The translations under genes and the position numbers were made by a program. Of a stretch of 11,373 bases of DNA, positions 6,971 through 11,373 are shown piece after piece. Source of the stretch: Lachnospiraceae bacterium (GTDB lineage: Bacteria > Bacillota_A > Clostridia > Lachnospirales > Lachnospiraceae); assembly GCA_009774655.1 (NCBI GenBank), contig VSOD01000101.1, positions 1 to 11,373 on the forward strand. Reading direction: 5' to 3'. Every line of letters begins with the position of its first letter. The first letter of the stretch is position 1. The notes under the pieces are model-generated. The model was not told where the DNA came from. It ran no database searches and saw only the letters and a program-made list of their open reading frames with translations.

Positions 6971-7772
6971 ATGAGTCTTGTAACAGTTATTATTCCTGCC
7001 TATAACGAAGAAAAGTATATATGTAAATGTTTGGAATCGGTTGTACATCAAAATTTTGCAGATTATGATGTAATGGTTGTGAATGACGGAAGTTCTGACA
7101 ATACAGAAAATATAATAAAAGAATATAAGAATGAGTACTCCTTTATCAATTATTTTAATAAAGAAAATGGCGGTTTATCCAGTGCAAGAAATTATGGAAT
7201 AGATAGACTAAAAGACAGTAAATATGTTGTGTTTTTGGATAGTGATGATTATCTGGATTCAGAATATCTTTGTAACTTAGTAGCCAGTGCAGAAGAAAAA
7301 CAATCAGATGTTGTGTGTAGTGGACAATATCGTATAACGGAAGACGGTAAGATTATTTCTCATGTGCGATACATATTGGACGGGCAGGGAAAATGTGTAC
7401 TTCGGCATTTGAATATGCATGGGAAAATATATCGGGTAGATTATTTAAAGAAATATAATTTGAGATTTCCGGAAGGAAAAACATATGAGGATAATCCATT
7501 TAATCTGGCTGCATTTTTTTTGACTGACCGCATAAATTTCCTGCAGTATGAAGGCTATTATCAGTTGGTACATTTAGATAGTATAACAACCTGCAAAATA
7601 AAACAAAATGAAGTGCCCTATAGCGAATTGGAACAATCTGCATAATCCGTATTTATCTGTTTTAAAAAAGAGTGATATAGAAATAAAATAAAAAGTGGCA
7701 GTGGCAGTCTTTATGAGAATGATTCACTGGAATTATGCAAAGAGATTTGTGAAATTGTTTTATAAATTATAA
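6971..7772 (+). pseudogene. EpsH/WcaA-like GT2 glycosyltransferase, C-terminally broken
   Basis: The open frame from ATG 6971 (GGAGGG upstream) gives 224 residues ending at TAA 7643-7645. It has a GT-A fold: VTVIIPAYNEEKYI (residues 4-17), VVNDGSSDNT (36-45), GGLSSARNYGID (67-78), the metal-binding FLDSDDYL (88-95), MHGKIYR (149-155) and TYEDNPFNL (171-179). It would add sugars to a surface polysaccharide. After YSELEQS the frame ends abruptly, but the other frame from 7644 continues with NPYLSVLKKSDIEIK, a TAA, then KVAVAVFMRMIHWNYAKRF to a stop at 7770-7772, which looks like the tail of the same kind of protein. This fits a frame-shifting deletion near 7640 plus a probable CAA-to-TAA change. 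Full-length relatives have about 320-340 residues. No promoter is evident upstream, and base composition is visibly A/T-rich compared with the esterase and GtrB-like genes. Confidence 0.75.
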
Positions 7773-7788
7773 AGAGGGTAAGTAAAAG

Positions 7789-8371
7789 ATGATTCCAAAA
7801 AAAATACATTTTTGTTGGTTGAGTGGAGAACAGTATCCTTATTTGGTAGAAAAATGTATTAAGTCGTGGAGAGACAATCTTCCGGCTATATGCACTATAT
7901 CATTTTGGAGGAATTTATTTAGATAGTGATATTGAGGTGCTAAAAAGTTTTGATGATCTTTTGAATCTAAAGGCATTTACATGTTTTCAAAAAATGTCAA
8001 TGACACTTTCTCCATGGATTATAGGGAGTGAAAAAGGAAACAAAATTATAAAAGAGTTTCTTGACTATTATGAAGAGCGTTCCTTTTATAATGAAAATGG
8101 AGTTTCAGCAATTATGATACATACCAAAAAGGGCAAAAAGCTGTTTGGCATGGCAAATGAGTTGACTGGTTATCCTGTAAATTATGAAGTGATACGTAAG
8201 AATAATCCGAGAATAGATACGTGTGAGAAAGAAAATGTGAAAAGAGCACTGTTTTCGAAAATTTTTACAAATAGAAAGCTAAACGAGGCGTGCATAAGGA
8301 CAAGAGGAATACGGAAGAGTCTGAGAAATTTTTGCAAAGATGAAGCGAGGAAACATTGTTTTGCTATTTAA
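7789..8371 (+). pseudogene. GT32-type capsular glycosyltransferase remnant fused to an F420-hydrogenase-beta-like tail
   Basis: ATG 7789 opens with MIPKKIHFCWLSGEQYPYLV and CIKSWRDNLP, the typical start of GT32 (DXD-containing, Och1-like) polysaccharide enzymes, but stops at TAG 7924-7926 after 45 codons. Another frame carries YALYHFGGIYLDSDIEVLKS with the family DSD motif (7922-7930), then PWIIGSEKGN and IIKEFLDYYEERSFYNENG. The usual 40-50 residues between CIKSW and the YHFGGIYLD block are missing, so a frame-shifting deletion near 7880-7895 is inferred. After NENG (about 8100) the sequence stops resembling GT32; GVSAIMIHTKKGKKLF followed by a basic tail resembles the C-terminus of coenzyme F420 hydrogenase/dehydrogenase beta-subunit-like proteins found in polysaccharide clusters. 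That would be a second, in-frame fusion; its identity is less certain than the GT32 part. The gene is A/T-rich like its upstream neighbour. Confidence 0.7.
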
Positions 8372-8415
8372 AATACAGGATAAAAATAAGGAGAATGACT
8401 TGACATAGGAATTAG

Positions 8416-8619
8416 GAAAGACCGACAGGTGAGATTTATTTGATTCACCCAATATTTGTTGAGGTGTATATGCAGTTGTTTGGGCGTCTGGTAAGATGGC
8501 TACCTGTGGCCGGGTTGCTTCCATTCTATTCGCTGTTGATCGCTGTCGTATGCGCAGGAATTATTTTACGAAAGCAGAGCAAAAAAACGGATCCAGCCAT
8601 CACTGACCGGATCCGGTAA
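8416..8619 (+). pseudogene. C-terminal remnant of an acyltransferase-3 family membrane protein
   Basis: An open frame of 67 codons, bounded upstream by TAG at 8413-8415 and ending at TAA 8617-8619, reads GEIYLIHPIFVEVY, then LPVAGLLPFYSLLIAVVCAG and a basic tail. The YLIHP block followed by a last hydrophobic helix and charged end is typical of the C-terminus of acyltransferase-3 (OafA-like) proteins, which O-acylate surface glycans. There is no usable start codon or ribosome binding site at its beginning, and the other roughly 300 residues are gone. The 45 bp between 8371 and 8416 hold nothing recognisable. Confidence 0.6.
8581..8615 (-). terminator. Intrinsic terminator of the minus-strand nuclease-like gene
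   Basis: On the minus strand CGGATCC (8615-8609) pairs with GGATCCG (8594-8588) around a 14-nt loop, followed directly by seven Ts (8587-8581). It begins 8 nt after the stop of the gene ending at 8623. The whole hairpin lies inside the last codons of the acyltransferase remnant on the other strand. Confidence 0.75.
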
Positions 8620-8622
8620 AAT

Positions 8623-9504
8623 TTAATCAGAATTCATGTCAAATGAAATGTTGTTCTGCCTTAAAAGATTTTTTAGATAATCATTTTGAGAAGACAATTC
8701 ATTAATTTTAGGAAGATAATAAGCATCCAATTCATCTTTGGACTCCTTTTTCGCTCGGGCGATCACTTCTTCGGAAGTAGTACCAAATAAATGAAATAAT
8801 CCTTCACATACCATAGTGGATTCTCCTTTCGCTTTCAGATTGGCGGTGGTTAACTGATTCAAATATTTTGTATAAATATCCTGTTCTTTATGCGCGGCAT
8901 AATCGTGAGAAAGACGGTTGATCAGTTCAATATCCTGTAGGTTATCGGTCAGGCAGCGCAGATAAAGATTTTCTTCAGGAGGCAGTTCGTATGTAACGAT
9001 AAGTTGGATCATAAATGTTTCTTTATTGATATGATATATCCCCGGAGAGATTTTTTCAACAGTTAAATGACGATCTTTGCATAAATGTTTTGTCAACTTG
9101 CGAGGATAGCGGAAAGCAAGGAAAGTGATGCTGATATCCAGCGAGGTGTATTGTGTTGTTCCGCCGGCCTGGTCGATGAAGAGTCCTGCGTAACCGATGG
9201 TCTTATAGTATGAACCGATTGTTATGGAGGAATGGATTCCTTTGATCTCAAACAGGTTGTAGCTTGTGAAAATACGGGCGATATTTTTGGGGATTGCCTG
9301 TTGTGACAGTTTTTTGATCACCAACAGGTCAATACGGTAGCTGTTTTTACCAAGGATAAATTCCGGTTGGAAATCAAGAAGGTCAGCATAATCCCGCAGT
9401 TCGATCTGCACAGCACAGACAGCGGCCTCGTGCCAGTTAACATAGTGCTTTGGAACAGTAGAGTTTGTAGAAGAAGATGGAGAAATAGCGTGTGTTTGCG
9501 TCAT
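8623..9504 (-). CDS. Putative PD-(D/E)XK-superfamily protein of unknown role
   Basis: A 293-residue protein, start at ATG 9504 chosen because AGGAAAGG lies 7 nt upstream; the longer open frame to 9774 would add 90 Cys/Tyr-rich residues unlike the rest. It resembles a family frequent in Lachnospiraceae and Clostridia whose members open with a WHEA...QIEL block (residues 24-36) followed by a nuclease-like core: Asp59 in YRIDLLVIKK, then Glu86-Ile-Lys88 in NLFEIKG, and GSYYKTIGYAGLF (97-109). This D...ExK pattern is that of PD-(D/E)XK enzymes. A central FRYPRKL and SPGIYHI follow, and the C-terminus (about 245-282) is charged and likely helical or coiled. Function, substrate and partners are unknown; no toxin/antitoxin or restriction partner lies next to it. 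A good terminator follows. The gene faces the decayed glycan genes and diverges from the membrane protein at 9820. Confidence 0.8.
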   Translation of the reverse strand: MTQTHAISPSSSTNSTVPKHYVNWHEAAVCAVQIELRDYADLLDFQPEFILGKNSYRIDLLVIKKLSQQAIPKNIARIFTSYNLFEIKGIHSSITIGSYYKTIGYAGLFIDQAGGTTQYTSLDISITFLAFRYPRKLTKHLCKDRHLTVEKISPGIYHINKETFMIQLIVTYELPPEENLYLRCLTDNLQDIELINRLSHDYAAHKEQDIYTKYLNQLTTANLKAKGESTMVCEGLFHLFGTTSEEVIARAKKESKDELDAYYLPKINELSSQNDYLKNLLRQNNISFDMNSD

Positions 9505-9819
9505 GGATATGCCTTTCCTGGGACGGGCGTCAGAGAGCAGCCCGAGAATATCAGATAAACAAGAATCGTAACAGATGTAACATAGACGATATACTACATA
9601 TATCATACAAATAAGATCCCTGCAAACATAATTTGATGCAGAGCATGTAGAAAATTTTTGCAGATAATACGAAAAAATAAGGTGCGTATAACAAAATATA
9701 GTAAGTTTGTACGATTTATTACACATTACATACAAGATATTGTATTGTGCATATTCATAAATACCTGCAAACATAAAAAAGACAAAGCAAAAACAACAAA
9801 CAGCAGGAGGAAGTTCAAA
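9505..9819. other. 315-bp divergent intergenic region
   Basis: This A/T-rich spacer separates the minus-strand nuclease-like gene from the plus-strand membrane-protein gene. It holds a 13-nt direct repeat, CCTGCAAACATAA, at 9619-9631 and 9764-9776. On the minus strand TTGCAG-17-TATATG (about 9625-9597) is a weak promoter candidate for the nuclease-like gene. No convincing promoter for the plus-strand gene was found by eye, though several TATA-like runs exist. Confidence 0.4.
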
Positions 9820-11202
9820 ATGTACCAGAAGATCACCTATACATGGCTGGCAGACAAATGCATATGCATACTTTTGGTGTTATCCATGTTTTCTGTGGTG
9901 AGAACAGAGGTTGCCGGTTTTCCTGTGTACAGCCTGCTGCTCCTGACAGTGGTATCAGTGTGGATGCTGGGGAAGATCCTGTATGCAGGAAGAGAAGGGC
10001 AGCCGTTTTTGATGGTCAGATACAGAACGGACACAGCGGCGATCACGGCGATTTTGTATGCGGTCATATCGGTCGTTATCAAACTGTTTTCCAATTCGGA
10101 TGAGGGTTGGATCGATTTTTCATGGAATGCGGAAGTGATTGCGCTTGCGGTTCTTTGTTTGTTGGTTTCAGCGGAGACGCAGTTCAGGGCCTTATATCTG
10201 GATCTGCTGTTATACAGCGGTCTGCTGACGGCAGGAATTTATATGCTGCTCAATCTGACAGACGGTTTGGAAACTGAGTGGTTCCTGGCGGCGTTTTCCG
10301 ATTCCGGGCAGACGGCTTCTTATTTTATGCTGGTCGGTATGGTATCGGTGTATGCCTGTTGCAATGGCAAAGATAAAATGCGTTCAGTGTTTTATATGAT
10401 GACAGCAGGCGTCAGTTTTATGGCTCTGTTTGTGAACCAGAGCAGTATCAGTCTGTGGATGATGGCGTTCTATTTTCTGGCTTTGCCGGTAGTGCTCCGG
10501 CCAACTGCCCTGTTGGTGAAGAGAGTGATGCAGCTGTTTTTTATGTACTTGTTTATGTTGAGCAATATGAGCCTTCTGACAGAATACACTGATATTTTCA
10601 GGAAGGAAATTTTCTATTCATTGCAGCACAGTGTATATGTGGATCTGTTAGTGGCCGCAGGCGGGGCGGTGTTCTTCTATTATTGGGAAAGGATTCCGGC
10701 GGGAACAGAGCTTGAGAGGCTTGTATTGCGAAAGCTGCAGAAGGGGTATCGGATGCTTGTCAAAGTGATCGCACTGTTGTTTGTCGTCACAGCAGTTGCC
10801 GGCGGCAGGATAGAACTGCCGGGCAAAGCTGTCGATGATATGTTCAGGACATTTATGCTTCCGCTATCGGAAGAGATGAGCGGAAGAGAGAGTGGTTTTT
10901 GGTGCGTTTTTCGAGGTTACGGCGTGATGCCCGGTTTTTTTCTGATCATAACGATCGTATTGTTTGCGGACAGGATGTACAGAAATCATGCAGAAGACAA
11001 GACGGTCACGGGAGCCCTTTCCCTGATCTCCGGTATTTTTGTGGCGCAGCTTTTGTTTTGGAATCCGGGGCTGCACAATATAGTCTGTTATTTCTATCTT
11101 ATTCTGACGGCCTCTTTTTATAAGGAAGAAAGAAAACAGGTAAAAAGCATCGGTATCAGTGTGGCGGATCTGGAATTGAAGATGCAGGAAATTCAAGTAT
11201 AA
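9820..11202 (+). CDS. Polytopic membrane protein of unknown function
   Basis: A 460-residue, strongly hydrophobic protein with roughly 12-14 membrane helices by eye (for example residues about 13-30, 34-52, 73-90, 104-120, 123-143, then repeated hydrophobic stretches to about 430) and a short cytoplasmic-looking charged C-terminus. ATG 9820 is chosen because AGGAGG (9805-9810) precedes it by 9 nt; the in-frame ATA/ATG-less extension back to 9658 would add 54 polar residues and has no ribosome binding site. I do not recognise conserved catalytic motifs. The topology would suit a polysaccharide polymerase/O-antigen-ligase-like protein or another surface-glycan membrane component, and the neighbourhood gives mild support, but this is inference. 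The stop at 11200-11202 is 21 nt before the next start, so the two genes are probably cotranscribed. Confidence 0.8.
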   Translation: MYQKITYTWLADKCICILLVLSMFSVVRTEVAGFPVYSLLLLTVVSVWMLGKILYAGREGQPFLMVRYRTDTAAITAILYAVISVVIKLFSNSDEGWIDFSWNAEVIALAVLCLLVSAETQFRALYLDLLLYSGLLTAGIYMLLNLTDGLETEWFLAAFSDSGQTASYFMLVGMVSVYACCNGKDKMRSVFYMMTAGVSFMALFVNQSSISLWMMAFYFLALPVVLRPTALLVKRVMQLFFMYLFMLSNMSLLTEYTDIFRKEIFYSLQHSVYVDLLVAAGGAVFFYYWERIPAGTELERLVLRKLQKGYRMLVKVIALLFVVTAVAGGRIELPGKAVDDMFRTFMLPLSEEMSGRESGFWCVFRGYGVMPGFFLIITIVLFADRMYRNHAEDKTVTGALSLISGIFVAQLLFWNPGLHNIVCYFYLILTASFYKEERKQVKSIGISVADLELKMQEIQV

Positions 11203-11223
11203 AAAGGAAGAGAGGGTATACAG

Positions 11224-11373
11224 GTGAAAAAAAGGATATCTGTTGTAAGGTTGTTGGCGGTTGCAGGCATTTTGTCCGGGATTCTGGGAGCCGGGAAGGA
11301 TTACTCACTTGTGCAGGCTGCTGCAGGTGAAGGGCAGGAGGCTGAGGCGTCGGTAGCGGATGCAGAGAGGGCG
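11224..11373 (+). CDS. N-terminus of an exported protein (runs off right edge)
   Basis: GTG 11224, preceded by GGAAGAGAGGG, opens a frame of 50 codons with no stop before the window ends. It begins with a basic n-region (VKKRISVVR), a hydrophobic core LLAVAGILSGILGAG and a likely cleavage region around VQAAAGEG, then an Ala/Glu-rich stretch typical of a linker in a secreted or wall-associated protein. The mature domain lies outside the window, so the function is unknown. It follows the membrane protein by 21 nt and is probably in the same transcript. Confidence 0.7.
   Translation, partial: MKKRISVVRLLAVAGILSGILGAGKDYSLVQAAAGEGQEAEASVADAERA

Noticed and set aside
9658..9819. Upstream extension of the membrane protein
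   Set aside because: The extension is a polar, A/T-rich translation of the intergenic spacer with no ribosome binding site, while AGGAGG precedes ATG 9820.
1..11373. CRISPR array, rRNA or tRNA genes, prophage genes
   Set aside because: No regularly spaced repeats, no tRNA-like cloverleaf or rRNA sequence was noticed on either strand, and no phage structural or integrase genes appear.

Overview
The window looks like the chromosome of a gut Firmicute of the Lachnospiraceae type. The grounds are strong GGAGG-type ribosome binding sites, sigma-A style promoters, mixed GC content, and several protein families common in that group: an AAA-ATPase-like/PD-(D/E)XK protein, GtrB-like and EpsH-like glycosyltransferases, and a small secreted-protein family. 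No rRNA, tRNA, CRISPR array or recognisable transposase is visible.

Layout. (1) 1-901, minus: a LacI-family repressor cut by the left edge. (2) 1245-2807, plus: a divergent, intact type-B carboxylesterase. A shared 343-bp control region holds two good promoters and an inverted repeat. (3) 2856-2954: two hairpins, one very long. (4) 3062-4982: a two-gene unit that has suffered deletions. The first reading frame starts as a secreted protein, is stopped by an amber codon, and further on is fused in frame to the tail of a membrane glycosyltransferase-like protein. The second is a GtrB-like GT2 enzyme that appears to lack its DXD segment and a second internal block. (5) 5110-6807: an intact AAA-ATPase-like/PD-(D/E)XK gene bracketed by a 25-bp near-perfect inverted repeat. 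(6) 6971-8619: an A/T-rich stretch of decayed surface-polysaccharide genes: an EpsH-like GT2 pseudogene, a GT32 pseudogene fused to an F420-hydrogenase beta-subunit-like tail, and the last 60-odd codons of an acyltransferase. (7) 8623-9504, minus: a second PD-(D/E)XK-like protein with its own terminator. (8) 9820-11202, plus: a polytopic membrane protein, followed by the start of an exported protein at 11224 that runs off the right edge.

How it fits together. The esterase and repressor look like a small inducible unit. The middle of the window reads as the condensed remains of a once larger cell-surface glycan locus. At least seven deletion junctions can be inferred, some keeping frame and some not, and two other stop codons look like single Gln-to-stop changes. 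The nuclease-like genes lying among these remains are intact. The family assignments and expected full-length architectures come from memory of the families, so the exact deletion endpoints are inference; the stop codons, reading frames and repeats are read directly from the sequence.
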